Notes under the pieces: generated by a model
Databases searched by the model: none
What the model was told of the DNA's origin: nothing
What the model saw: the letters and a program-made list of their open reading frames with translations, nothing else
Shown: one piece after another, positions 22,780 through 33,669 of the stretch
Numbering within the stretch: the first letter of the stretch is position 1
Layout: each line of letters opens with the position of its first letter
From: Stenopsyche tienmushanensis
Taxonomy: Eukaryota > Arthropoda > Insecta > Trichoptera > Stenopsychidae
Assembly (NCBI GenBank): GCA_008973525.1
Contig: WACJ01000365.1
Span: 62,001-126,000 of the forward strand
Length of the DNA: 64,000 bases
Direction: 5' to 3'
Translations under genes and position numbers: made by a program

Positions 22780-22810
22780 AAGGGGGGGGGTAGATATACT
22801 CCCCCCCCTA
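22780..22810. repeat. G10/C8 homopolymer hairpin
   Basis: A run of ten G (22782-22790 region) followed by TAGATATACT and eight C forms an inverted repeat with a 10-base loop. Such tracts are slippage-prone and may also mark a read or assembly weak point. Confidence 0.55.
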
Positions 22811-23654
22811 AACAACAATTCGATTTGAGCCACTTTTCATACTAACACACTTTATTTTTTATCTTAATTGCATTTTGCTAAATGCGGTATTTGCCATAAT
22901 TCATGTAATTTATCGAGCTGTTTTGATAGGAGACGATTTATAGCCAAATAATCAAAAGAGCAAAAATAAATGCGAAACGCTGGATGTGTGATGTTTTCCA
23001 CAATGATGATGACAAATCCCCTCTCCCCCATTCCTACGTGCGGGATATTTGAACTGCACGTGGTACATAAACGTGCTCGCCTTAATAATTATGTTTATAT
23101 AATCCGAGTGATTACAATCACGAGATTACAAACGAGCCCGCGGGAAGAATGCCTCTTTCTGCAGCCAAGGTTATTTTAACAGCGCGTCTGAATTCCTCGT
23201 TCGAAAGAAGACATTAATTTGTGCATGCATACTTTCAAAATGATTTATATTTCGCAATAAACGCATTCCATTTACGATCCGCTTTTATTGAAGACAGCTT
23301 GCTTTTGGATGATTGTAATTTATGAAGCGTCAACCAAATTGAACTTTGTGTTCGTATCTGCATAAGCAATGGCCACTTTCATATGTTTTATCTATTTTAG
23401 AAATCGAAAGTCTTTGCTATTGAACATTTAAAATTATTTTCATTTTGGGTTTCGAGTTTTTTTCGTGTATGGTTGAACACATCTGTCACGGAACATCACT
23501 AGAAGAGTTCTGTTGACTATGCAATCAACCTGTCAAAACCGTCAAAACCTTCCGTTACGTTTTAATAATATCCCAGCGGCTGTCAACCGCAGGCCAATTT
23601 TGACCAACTTTGACTATCGGAAATTAAAATAAATCATACGATTTATATGTCTAA

Positions 23655-23699
23655 TTCTGTAGTGGACTGTTAGTGGCTGCGCTATGATGATGATGATAT
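23655..23699 (+). repeat. Retroposon-like 3' tail (copy 2)
   Basis: TTCTGTAGTGGACTGTTAGT then GGCTGCGCTATGATGATGAT is near-identical to 587-630. It supports a dispersed retroposed tail ending in GAT repeats. Confidence 0.45.
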
Positions 23700-24269
23700 G
23701 TCTAATGAATGCCAACTTCAAAAAGATCTGATCGCATTCATCCAATCACTTTCATATGTTCATAGCCTTCATAAATAAATCTTCCATCGAATTATTCATC
23801 GATCAATTTTTTTATTGCGCGGTGAATCGGTACAAGACGCGTTAAAATATCTTTTTTGGATTTAATAATTGCTTATGGACTTTGAAAGCATCGAAAACTT
23901 CCTCGAGCGCCTTTTTTCCCCATTAAAGCTTATATTTATAGGCAAACATGAATTTACGGTCGAATCTTGGGTACAAATCGTGATCGGATGTGGTTAGTGA
24001 CCACATTTTTAATATCATTCATATGCTATGAAAATCTTGTTCAGGCGATCTGCAATGGTTCTATAGAAAATAACCGTTTTCCAATCATTGTGATTAGAAT
24101 TTAAGACAATGAATTAATCGCAATGAAAGATCAGACAGTTTTAAGTTTATTGTAAATTATTCAGTATTATATGGCAAATCATTGTAAAAATTTATAGCGT
24201 TGAACGATGACGTGAATTGTCGTCTTAAATCTTAAATCGTATAAACTGCAAATAATTGATATACTCAGT

Positions 24270-24450
24270 TAATATAAAGCATATTCAGCCAGATTTATAT
24301 CTATAAAGTATATATCGAAAATTGAATCGACCGAATACGTACCACGGAGCAAAGTCGCGGCGACGATTTGAACGACGTTATAATGCCATGAAATGTTCGT
24401 CTAAAAATACGAACGCATTGAAATAAATAAGACGGTGAACCCCAACTCGA
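24270..24450 (+). pseudogene. Tc1/mariner-family transposase C-terminal fragment
   Basis: The translation fragments HIQPDLYL, AKSRRRFERR and, at the DNA level, TTTGAACGACGTTATAATGC and ATGCCATGAAATGTTCGTC line up with the end of the copy at 4140-4290 (IQPDLC, SRGGHLND, then the ATGCCATAAAATATTC tail). Only the last ~60 codons and the 3' flank are present. Confidence 0.5.
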
Positions 24451-24569
24451 ATAGTTTTTCGTAAAGTGATATAACAATCTTCCGCATACGATAAATGGCG
24501 CGACAAGGATTGTGATGACCCCGCAAAAAATGTGTTAATAAAGCGTTTCAGTTATCCTCCAATATCGAA

Positions 24570-25220
24570 TTAACCTGTTAAGCGGGTAAGTTCCTTTTCA
24601 ATAACGCAACATACACACATTATCGCTAGGACGTATATATACGTCCCGCCCACCTGGCGTGAATTCATATATATACTTTTAACGATGCTTAGAATTTATA
24701 AAGAAAATTAAAACAGAGCTTAAAAAAATTAAATATATCCATACATGAATTCAAAACTCAACTTCTGTGTGATATCTTAGATTGTTTTTAGTTCGCTTTC
24801 ATTGGTTCTTTGAAAATGCCTTTCAATGCTGTTTTTTGATGGCATAGGTTGGCTTTTTAATATGTTGTCTGAGCTAAGCATCAATACGTCTTTTTTGTCC
24901 TTCCATTTTAAAACTATAAGTTTGCCTTTGAATCTTATCTTATCCTACTAGTTACCGTTTACTAAGTACACGTCCACTCCAACACAATAGCGAAGTGGAA
25001 CCAATTTGCTACCTATCTTAAATTCATGTCAAAACATGTATCGACAACTCGTACATTCGTTAAACAAAAAAAGTTTCGTCTGTTTTAGGACTCAACATAT
25101 ATTTCGAGGACGTATATATACGTCCTAATCAATTTCGATGACGTTGGACGTATATATACGTCCTAATCAATTTCGATGACGTTGGACGTATATATACGTC
25201 CCGCCCACTTAACAGATTAA
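24570..25220 (-). mobile_element. piggyBac-like relic, 651 bp, with palindromic subterminal repeats
   Basis: It is bounded by TTAA at 24570-24573 and 25217-25220. Terminal repeats agree: TTAACCTGTTAAGCGGGTAAG at one end and TTAATCTGTTAAGTGGGCGG (minus strand) at the other. The minus strand carries a transposase scrap, KLIVLKWKDKKDVLMLSSD (about 24930-24870), followed by a stop near 24780; this resembles the WKDKR-V-LST segment of piggyBac transposases. Subterminally, GGACGTATATATACGTCC occurs once at 24629-24646 and three times at 25108, 25146 and 25184, exactly 38 bp apart. Most of the transposase gene is deleted. Confidence 0.75.
25108..25201. repeat. 38-bp tandem array of an 18-bp perfect palindrome
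   Basis: Three copies of GGACGTATATATACGTCC start at 25108, 25146 and 25184. The spacer CTAATCAATTTCGATGACGTT-like sequence makes a 38-bp unit. It lies just inside one end of the piggyBac-like relic. A palindrome repeated at fixed spacing suggests a binding site for a dimeric protein, probably the element's transposase. Confidence 0.8.
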
Positions 25221-25639
25221 TTGATATCGACGTCTCTGTGTGGCTGTTATATAAATATACCATCGCATGACAGCTTTATCGCTCTTTAGTCTGGGGTCGA
25301 ATCTTACATTATACAACAGTTGAATCATCCAAGCGAATTTGCCGTATTTTATTTGCTTAATTTCGTTTATTTGCTTAATGTACCCATTTTATGCAAGGCA
25401 ATATAAACTAAAATGAATAAACTTCGGCAGAAATACTAAGTACATCATGAGTAATGTGTACAGAGTGCTTGAATTGCCGCACCATCGAGACGTTTATTCT
25501 GCGATATGCAGATATTTTCCGCCGCCTTCGTTGAAATTTTTCAATGTTGCATTTAATCTGATTCTGCTGTGAGTCATTTTGCGCAGGAATTCGGCAGTTG
25601 CACTTTTCTTCTTGGAACAACGGAAGTCTCGTAATTTAA

Positions 25640-25860
25640 TATTTGATCCGACGACAATCCTGCGACCCACGCGCGGAGCCTTTATCTCTTGAAATTTGAA
25701 GAGCGAATAAATATTCGTCCGGTCTTCGAAAAAGGAAGTCTTCAGTTCGACGTCCTGATCCCGTCGCAGTGACCTCCATCATATATCTTCGGGATGATCT
25801 CATGGGGCTTATCACGGTCGGGGCATCATCATCATCGTGCGTTGACCATTAAATGCCAAT
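25640..25860. other. GC-richer unassigned segment
   Basis: This interval is visibly richer in CG dinucleotides than its surroundings (GACCCACGCGCGGAGCC, TCCCGTCGCAGTGACC). It could be a promoter or untranslated leader, for example for the missing SMOC first exon, but no signal-peptide frame with a matching phase-0 donor was found. Confidence 0.2.
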
Positions 25861-26714
25861 TTTGCCATTACAACTTGTTGTGTAGCGTAGGGCTCGAAGC
25901 TTCATTCATACTTTATTGAACATCATGAGGCGATTACGTGCTGTTTATTCTAGGGGTGTTACGGTCCAAAGACGTAATAATACACTGACACAATAGTGTT
26001 CGACGAAGCAGTGTCTTTGCCTCGTATCTGCTTACAAAAGCGGCATACTTTATAATCATGTTCGTTTTATACATAATATAATCGACCCTATAACGTCTCG
26101 TATAGTATAAACACCTTCCGCCTAAGTATTTAAACGCTCAAATGCCACAAGCGTCTATAGACGCGGGTGAGAATCCATCCATATATCCGTCAATAACAGC
26201 AAACCTCAGCTAAAATTTGCAATCGATACTTCTGATAAAATTGCAATTGAAAATGTTCAAGGATCGAGTTATCAAGTATATACATATATTGTTATTGTCG
26301 ATGTTAATTTAATTTTAATAGTTCAGAATAGGAATCCTTTCAATGTGCAACACATCTATTGATGCGCACATATAATGTACAACAAGCACATCAATCTTCG
26401 CGTCCTCGCTTTTGATCTCAACCTTGTAGCTTTGTAGGCAAACCATTACAATCCATTCTTATTATCTTAACACTTTGTTTGCAGGGTTGTTATGATTTGT
26501 CGTGCGTTTCACGCAACGCGATTTTTTAGACAGCCGATCAAATATTAAAGTTGTCGTTTAATTACATTACATTCACAAACCAGATTTTAAACTAAATCAA
26601 TAAAAAAATATTCTTAAAAATACTCTTCCTTGTTGTCACATTGGATATTTACATTGCATAAATTTGATATTATCGTACGAAATAAGGGTGTGCATGATAA
26701 ATGTCAACCGGATG

Positions 26715-27320
26715 CAGGGCCGTAACTAGGGCGTGGCAAAGAAGGCGCCTGCCACAGGCGCAACTGGGCTTGGGGCGCAAAATGCAGAATACCGACCCGA
26801 TTGAGAGTTGCACGTGGTTTTTATTTTACTTTACCATTCTACTCTAAATGCATTAACGCATTAATTTACATTTACATTTAAAGTACAACGGACGGTAAAT
26901 GACGGTAACTGTGCGTCAATGGGTTAAATGAAATTATTTCGACCCTGCATTTTCAAAAGCGACCTAAAGGGGGGCCTAAACGAACTATTCGGGCGCTAAA
27001 ATTTTTTGATCGACCTGGCTGAATTTTTGGAAGGTTTTTCACTATAATATTGTTGATTGAACTTCTATAGGTATATTCTTCTGCCGCACATATTAAAAAT
27101 CAAAGAAATCTTCTTGATATCACGAAAAAAGCGCATTATAACGCTGCCATTTTGTTATTACTAAACAAAATAAAATGGCGGCGTAATTACAACTAAAATT
27201 AGCACTTTTTGTATGCATGTAATGTAGCAAAGTTTCTCATTTTCGGGTGTCTAAATGTATACATGCATATATTAGTTTTTTTTATTTTTTTGTTGGGGGG
27301 AGGGGCGCAATTTAGATTCT
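26715..27320 (+). mobile_element. hAT-like element, degenerate
   Basis: It starts CAGGGCCGTAACTAGGGCGT, with GGCGCCTGCCACAGGCGCAA and TTGAGAGTTGCACGTGGTTT following, matching inverted ends at 4880 and 22576. It runs through a GGGGGGCCTAAACG block to GGGGCGCAATTTAGATTC near 27300. The right terminus is not clear. 27000-27260 also matches repeat X at 36220-36640. No transposase is readable. Confidence 0.45.
27000..27260 (+). repeat. Dispersed repeat X (copy 1)
   Basis: CTGAATTTTTGGAAGGTTTT, TCACTATAATATTG, GCACATATTAAAAATCAAAG and GCCATTTTGTTATTACTAAA occur in the same order at 36225-36600. The second copy carries an extra insertion. Unclassified. Confidence 0.5.
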
Positions 27321-27334
27321 TGCCATGAGCGCAA

Positions 27335-27725
27335 TACACTCAAACCTCTTTTTGTGCAATTTCGAAGTTATGCGGTTTTTTTAAAGCAATTTTTTCCTAC
27401 CAGATTTATGTCCAAAAAGGCCAAAAAATGACTTGACTGAATTTTTTTCAAAGAGTTTATTTTTAGAAAGAGTTGGGGACTATAATGACATCTTTACTAA
27501 TTATGAATTATATTGTTGAAAAGAGAAAATCTACACAGAACAATGTTGTTTCAACAAATTGTTTCCCTGTTTTTTTAATAACTTTTTTTATGCGATTTTG
27601 GATATATTTTATATAGCTGTTTCAAAGTTATGCGGTTTTTAAAATTCATGGAACGCATCTTCACTTTTTTTTTTAAGTCATAGCTTTTTTTGTGCATCTA
27701 CCGCACAAAAAGAGGTTTAAGTGTA
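27335..27725. mobile_element. Complete ACACTCAAACCTC inverted-repeat element, 391 bp
   Basis: The left end TACACTCAAACCTCTTTTTG (27335) is matched in inverse at the right end, CAAAAAGAGGTTTAAGTGTA (to 27725). The flanks TA/TA fit a TA target duplication. Interior blocks match the truncated copy at 1511-2086. It has no coding capacity and is a typical MITE. Confidence 0.75.
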
Positions 27726-27849
27726 TATATAATAATAATTTTTCGCGCGTATTGTGAACGGCAGCGAATGATGATGATTCTCCGCTCCCGCAAGCAATGT
27801 GTTAAATGCTCAAATAGCTCTAATATTTCCTATCTACGAACTGTATTAT

Positions 27850-28105
27850 AAAATTTTGCTTTTTTTGATTTGGGTATGCCACAAAAGCCAGTAAAACTAA
27901 ACTGAAAAGGTTAAAGGGATGAAGAAGAAGAATGAGAGTTTCTTTGAATTTTAATAACGATGCACTAAAAGCCCTTATCAGATCCACAGCAAACAATCGA
28001 AAATTTATCGCAAAGATTGGGATCCCATTGGGACCATTTAAATTCATCGGCAAAACGAATAGGATGGGTTTTATCGGGTAGGATGGGTACCGCACGCCTT
28101 CATCG
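27850..28105 (-). repeat. Dispersed repeat W (copy 1, inverted)
   Basis: The minus strand GTGCGGTACCCATCCTACCC, CATCCTATTCGTTTTGCCGA, TTTTAGTGCATCGTTATTAA and TTTTACTGGCTTTTGTGGCA is collinear with 37060-37345 on the plus strand. The 91-codon minus-strand frame is not open in the second copy, so it is not taken as a gene. Confidence 0.55.
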
Positions 28106-28139
28106 ATAACAACAAAAACAGGAGATAAAACACGCGCTA

Positions 28140-29330
28140 TGCCTTGTTGGTAAGACGAAAAATAACCCCTTTTTGAATCGCATCCATATGTGATTTATTA
28201 ATGAACGTTCTTAGGGAAACACACGCGACAAACATATAATACAATTTTAACATATTTATACGTATATTCGGGTGTAATTATGAACTGTATAAATTATGCA
28301 CATGCGAAAAACATCAGAATTAAGTGCTGTAATAATCAGTTGTCGATTTGAACGTTCGCAGTATTTAATAGATTTCTTTCGTCGGCCGGGGAGGATCAAG
28401 ACCCACGTCTTCACCCGCAACATTTCGGCATCGATTCTTCGAAAATGAACGGCTATTTAAACGCCTCATCATCATCTATCCAGTGGCAACCAGTCCGTTT
28501 CGTATCAACGTGGGACGTGGAAGATATATGAACACCATCCATCATCCTATAAATTCGAACTGTTGATTGCGGGAGAGCGCGTATATCTTCATTTCCTGGA
28601 CGCAAAAGTATCTATTGTCTCTCCGGCTCGAAAGGCTTCGCGCTTCATAATGCACTGGCCTATAAAAATTAAACCCGAAGAACGAGATCCAACCGAGACA
28701 ACAATCGAATTAATACGAATAACCGGATTTCAGCTCATTTTTAATTAGTAAATTTATACCATAATATAATGCTTTAAGACAACACCCGTTGATTACTTGG
28801 CGTTGCTTCATAGTCACATTACAGAAAGCAGTGGGCTTGACTAATGAAATTCGATTTGTAGTAATGTATGGTGTATTATGCAGCGAAATGAACGATAAAT
28901 GTGGGAAAATAGTATATTATGTTTATTTTGATCGCTGATTGCCTACATGTGTGTTTTACATTTTTAAATACAGGCGGAGGCATTGTTAACCCTATAAAAA
29001 CTGTGCGCACAAATATGTGCTTTACATCACTTTATACGCAAAAAAAACGCAATCGTATTTATTTAATCATAATTTCTTGCCGTCAATCGACTTTCGATTT
29101 TTTAGATGTTTCCTATACCTCGTCTTTTCGTTGTTGTTTATTAATTTTGTACTTCAATTTTAAATCCAAACGAGATCTCGACCCATATAAGAATGAATGT
29201 CTGTGGTTTGTAGTCCGTTTATTTCGTATGCATTCCTATACTATTCATTCGATTGCGATGAAACTTTGAGGAGTTGTTGTGAGCTATTTCGGCAATGTTT
29301 GCGAGATGTTTAACGGATGCACCATGTAGG
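28140..29330. other. No gene recognised; one Helitron-like block
   Basis: Mostly AT-rich. 28380-28450 is CG-richer without a recognisable exon. 29205-29320 resembles the Helitron-like copies at 37550 and 63250 (ATACTATTCATTCGATTGCG, then ATGAAACTTTG). The 116-codon frame at 28919-29269 starts at TTG and has no recognisable features. Confidence 0.35.
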
Positions 29331-29334
29331 TGCA

Positions 29335-29475
29335 TATTGATCTGATGAAGTAAAACGAGACAATCGGTTTAAGCTATACACAATACTATACAAAATAAAA
29401 ATATCTTTATTTTTTTTGCTGCAAATTACCTCCCCCCACTCCCACTATTATATTTTGTCAAACTTTAAAAAATAT
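29335..29475 (-). repeat. Dispersed repeat T (copy 3, inverted fragment)
   Basis: AGCTATACACAATACTATAC, AAAATAAAAATATCTTTATT and TTTTTGCTGCAAATTACC are the complement of the T blocks near 6530-6590 and 11005-11065. TTTGTCAAACTTTAAAAAAT at 29455-29475 matches the T start. Confidence 0.5.
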
Positions 29476-29639
29476 TTTTATATTCAATAAAGATCGTCTA
29501 GTCAATATACTAAATATCAACATTCTATATTTAATATTTTTCGTATAAAAAAAATGTTAAAAAATCGACCTCTTTCCGGCCCAACAAGGTAGAATGGTCC
29601 TTTAAATATATAATATTATTTCACAATCGTTTCGATCCA

Positions 29640-29830
29640 GATTTTGTTTGAGCACAGATTGCGAGCCCTAGCCGATTTTTATAGCTCTCATTTCTTTGCC
29701 TTCGCCGCTGCGACGATCCCCGCATGTCGCCGTATTCGAACGCGGAGACTGCACCGGCGGTCATTCGCCGCGGAAGCGCTGCGTACGATAACGGCGGAAT
29801 ATTTTGATCCACGCAACACTTTACTATCCA
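29640..29830. other. CG-rich island without identified exon
   Basis: About 150 bp of strikingly CG-rich sequence (CGCCGCTGCGACGATCCCCG, CACCGGCGGTCATTCGCCGC) lies in an AT-rich region. Both strands are open for 60-76 codons, as expected for GC-rich DNA, but neither translation has a signal peptide or known motif. A promoter or 5' leader is possible. Confidence 0.25.
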
Positions 29831-30799
29831 AACAATCTTATCCCAACCTTATTAATCACTCATGGGAGGAATGAGAAACCATTACGTTATTTATATACAT
29901 TTGATATCAAAATTTGAGGTTGTTATATTATTTGAGACCGTTTCACGGTTGCGTTATTTTAATTATTCATTACAATCACTATAAATATCCGAAGAAATAT
30001 TACTTATCATAAAACACTCAAAAATAAGACGTAATTGACCTATCGCTTCGGCAAATTTTGATAAATATTTATAAACATATTTTCGCTAGAACATCACGTG
30101 TGACATATTTTTGTGCTTGATTGATCCCAAAAAAATGTTTTTTTTTTTTGGGTTTATATTAATTTTGTATCCGAAAGGTCGACAGAACCGTTAGCGTTTA
30201 TGAAATATCGTTATTGGATTCCACGAGCGATCTCAAAATTCTTCGCCTTGCCTTTGAGAAAAAAAGTATCCGATTGGACGATTTTTTCCGCCGGCCGTTT
30301 TCGATGATCAAAATGATTTAGATGATCCTTCAGCGGAGAGCCTTGCGATGCAATTTCAAAGTGCTTAATAAAACATTGTTTTATTTACGACCTATAATTA
30401 ATGGACTTTTCCACGCAGGCCTCCGTGCTTAGGAGTTGCGCTGAAGAAAAGGATCAAAAAAAGGGATATGGCCAGGTAGAGCAGAAATTTGCGCCCGTCC
30501 TCTCCTTGCCTTTTTTCGAAGCACATGCTAACCTTTTTGCGGTCTAGACGGAATCTAATTATATAGATAGAATATAAATCACTGTGATAATGCGCCAAAT
30601 ATCGACACTTATGAATGGGATTCAATTGGAGTATAGCAAACATTGTCAGTCTTATGAAACAGTTTGAATTGCTCTATTGTGTGGCAATTTAGCAATTTAT
30701 TTGAGTAAACAATTCTCCAGTTAAAAGTGTGTAACATATGCCAACATGATCAATCTATTCGCATTCTCCGCCGAGCGTGCATCTATACAATCGTGCGAT

Positions 30800-30965
30800 G
30801 TATGCGGGGAAGCTCTCCGTCTCTGTCTCCCGAATTGCGCTACGTTCTCTCTCTGTCTCTGTCTGTCTCCGAGCTCAATATACAAGAGTGCTCTTTCTGA
30901 ATAGTGGATGGGGGGTCCCAGACCCTGGGATAGTACTCCTTTAGGGATACTCCTCGCGTAATTTT
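30800..30965 (+). repeat. Dispersed repeat S (copy 3)
   Basis: TGCGGGGAAGCTCTCCGTCT, CTCCCGAATTGCGCTACG, GTCTGTCTCCGAGCTCAATA and AGAGTGCTCTTTCTGAATAG in order, then GGGTCCCAGACCCTGGGATA. It matches 57207-57355 nearly end to end. Confidence 0.6.
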
Positions 30966-31727
30966 TCGCTTTACTCACTCGCTTGCTTACAAATAGATGC
31001 TATTCATCCTTTTTGCTTAATTTACTTTAACATCAGCTTAAAAAAATCTTAAATCTGAAAAACAACAAAAAATGAATGCATTTATTGTAAAATATTGGTC
31101 CTGGTATGCTAAAAAATTGACATTTTTCTGGACAGCATCCTGGTTGAAAAATCACTGCTCCCACCCGGTTTAGACATCGCACGGAACGCGCCGTTACAGC
31201 GGGCCTAATCCTGGACCATTATTACAAAGGCTCGGATTAAGATGACTACTCTTTCCTTATGGACCGCCATTAACATGAATAATTTCTTAATAGCCTCGTA
31301 ATTGATACAACCCGGCGGATTCCCAAAGTGGGGCGGTATCGCCCCCTTGAACCCACTTACAATGGAGCGTCTATGTAACAAATAATCGCTCTTACATAAA
31401 TGCCCTTTTAACCGAATCGATTTTATATTATTTTTAAAATAAGATAACCCTCTAATGCAACGGTTCTTAGACCTGTGACCGCGGATCTCTGGGTGGTCCG
31501 CGAAAATATAAAAAAAACATTTATCTGTACTTTAACAAAATATTTTCGTGAAAGACCTATTTTTGAACGACATAAAATGTTTTGGGATGAGGTCCACTTT
31601 ATATTTTTTGAGCCTTTTTTATATTTTTTGCTAGAATTTCGATAAGAAAAATATATGGGATACACATTCCAAAAAAAAACTTAAAAAAAAGTGCCTCGAC
31701 ATATTCGTGTTTTAATATAAATTCAGG

Positions 31728-31890
31728 ACCATCCAAATGTGATGTTATTTTTTATAATGTTTTTTTTTTGAGTTGTGTGACATGAAGCACGGTCTTGCTG
31801 AAAATTGACATCAGAGACATTAACATGATTTAAATATGGCCATAAAAAGTTACTCAACATTGTTTGGTGTAGACATTGTACAGTTCTGAA
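31728..31890 (+). mobile_element. Partial copy of the CATCCAAATGTGATG element
   Basis: ACCATCCAAATGTGATGTTA, then GAAAATTGACATCAGAGACA and TATGGCCATAAAAAGTTACT and CAACATTGTTTGG, match the left half of the element at 43643-43944. The right inverted end is absent. Confidence 0.5.
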
Positions 31891-31919
31891 CCTTTACGAT
31901 GCTTATGTTTGTGATCGGA

Positions 31920-33130
31920 TGTATGTCTGTTCGTTCTCTATAAATTTGAAAACAATATGATCGATCCACACCAAATTTTACATGATTAATTCTTATGCAT
32001 AATTGTTTTCTTCTTTGTTTAATTTAAAGCGTTCCTAGCGGAAATTCAGACTAAATTCAATATTCTCCTTTCTGCTAATTTTCAACATGCTCCGCAGCTG
32101 AGGGGTTAAAATGCTCGTTTCTAAATAATATTGATGAAATTTAAAATCGTTTTTACATTGAATGCTAATTGAATTTTGAACAATATTGATGTTGGAGAGC
32201 CACTCATCAAGTCGAACTATCCTTGCACGCAAACAATTTTCGGTATTTCCACCTGCTGTTTGTTTACTCTATTTAGGATCACCATGCGTCCAAATATGGT
32301 CGGGACAGGCACTTCGTAGCCTCGATATAAATTGGGCATGCCTCGTCCTTTGTAATTAATTTTCGCCAATTTTTTACGACTATTTGCGGTTTTGATTTTA
32401 GCGGAATTTCATTTAAAAAAATATTTCAATTATTACAAAAAAAAAATCTATCAAACTTTGCTTATTTATTACGATTCGCTTAGGTAAATATTTGTTTATT
32501 TGGAAGTCTTGAAGTAGAGTTGTTGAAATAGCAAATAAAATTTTAAAAAGTGAGAAAAGAGCCGTAATAGAGGTGAAAAATATTTCACAATAGCCCAAGC
32601 AAACAAAGCAACGCTTACATAAATAATGGGGAGAGTTGAGGGATTTTACTTCATGTACTAAAAAATTCACCCAAATAATACGCTGGGGAAGTGTTAACAC
32701 ATTTATACAGGTCCAGTTTGATCAAAGCTTGATCAAATTAATTTTTCTAAATGTATCTTCTAATACCGAATATCTATCGACTTAATAAATAGTTTCATAA
32801 ATGATAGATGCATCCTATGTACAGGGAGCGGAAAGAAAACTACCTACTTTTTACTACCTACTACTACCTTTTTGTAATGTTTTTTCGAATATATATGACC
32901 TTTTTTTAATATTTAATAATATTTATAAAATTAATCGAATATTATACGCTTTTTTCTGAGATTCAAATCTCCCGCAAATTTTGTGTTTACACTATACAGT
33001 CCGGTTTAACCCGATTTTCGCAAGACATTCATAAAACTACTTCTTTCGTAAAATTGATTTATTTTTATTTAAATAAAAGTTTTTTGATAAGAGCGCTACG
33101 AACTTGTTCCCCAAACTAATATAATAAAAT
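31920..33130. other. No gene recognised
   Basis: AT-rich sequence. Frames of 65 and 95 codons on the minus strand have no motif or plausible composition. No shared repeat was detected. Confidence 0.4.
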
Positions 33131-33139
33131 GATGATTAG

Positions 33140-33660
33140 CCTGCTAAGTGGGCGGGACGTATATATACGTCCAACGTAAATTGCATCGAAATTGGTTATG
33201 ACGTATATATACGTCCTCGAAATATAAGTTCTAAGGAGTCCTAAGGAAGACTGAACTTTTTTTTTGTTTAACGAATGTGTAAGTTGTCAATACATGTTTT
33301 GGCATGAATTTAAGATAGGTAGCAAATCGGTTGCACTTCGCTATTGTGTTGGAGTGGACGTGTACTTAGTAAACGGTGATTAGTAGCATAAGGTAAGATT
33401 CAAAAGGACAAAAAAGACGTATTGATGCTCAGCTCAGACAACATATTAAAAAGCCAACCTATTCCATTAAAAAACAGCATTACACCTAAACCCACACGCT
33501 TAGTTGAAAGGCATTTTCAAATAATCAATGAAAGGGATCTAAAAATAATCTACATACGCCAGGTGGGCGGGACGTATATATACGTCCTAACGAAAATGTG
33601 CGCCCCCACTCTATGTTGCGTTATTGAAAAGGATCATCCCCGCTTATGCATAAACATAGG
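33140..33660 (+). mobile_element. piggyBac-like relic, second copy
   Basis: It is collinear with the inverted copy at 24570-25220. GCTAAGTGGGCGGGACGT opens it at about 33143, with palindromes at 33155-33172 and 33199-33216 (first base changed). Then comes the same interior (TAGGTAGCAAATCGGTTGCA, GAGTGGACGTGTACTTAGTA, AAAGACGTATTGATGCTCAG), a third palindrome at 33570-33587 after GTGGGCGG, and the end CCCCGCTTATGCATAAAC. The terminal TTAAs have decayed. The transposase scrap around 33400 is frameshifted relative to the first copy. Confidence 0.7.
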
Positions 33661-33669
33661 AACAAAATG

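Noticed and set aside
27820..28095. 91-codon hydrophobic minus-strand frame resembling a membrane peptide
   Set aside because: It falls in repeat W; the second copy at 37060-37345 does not keep the frame.
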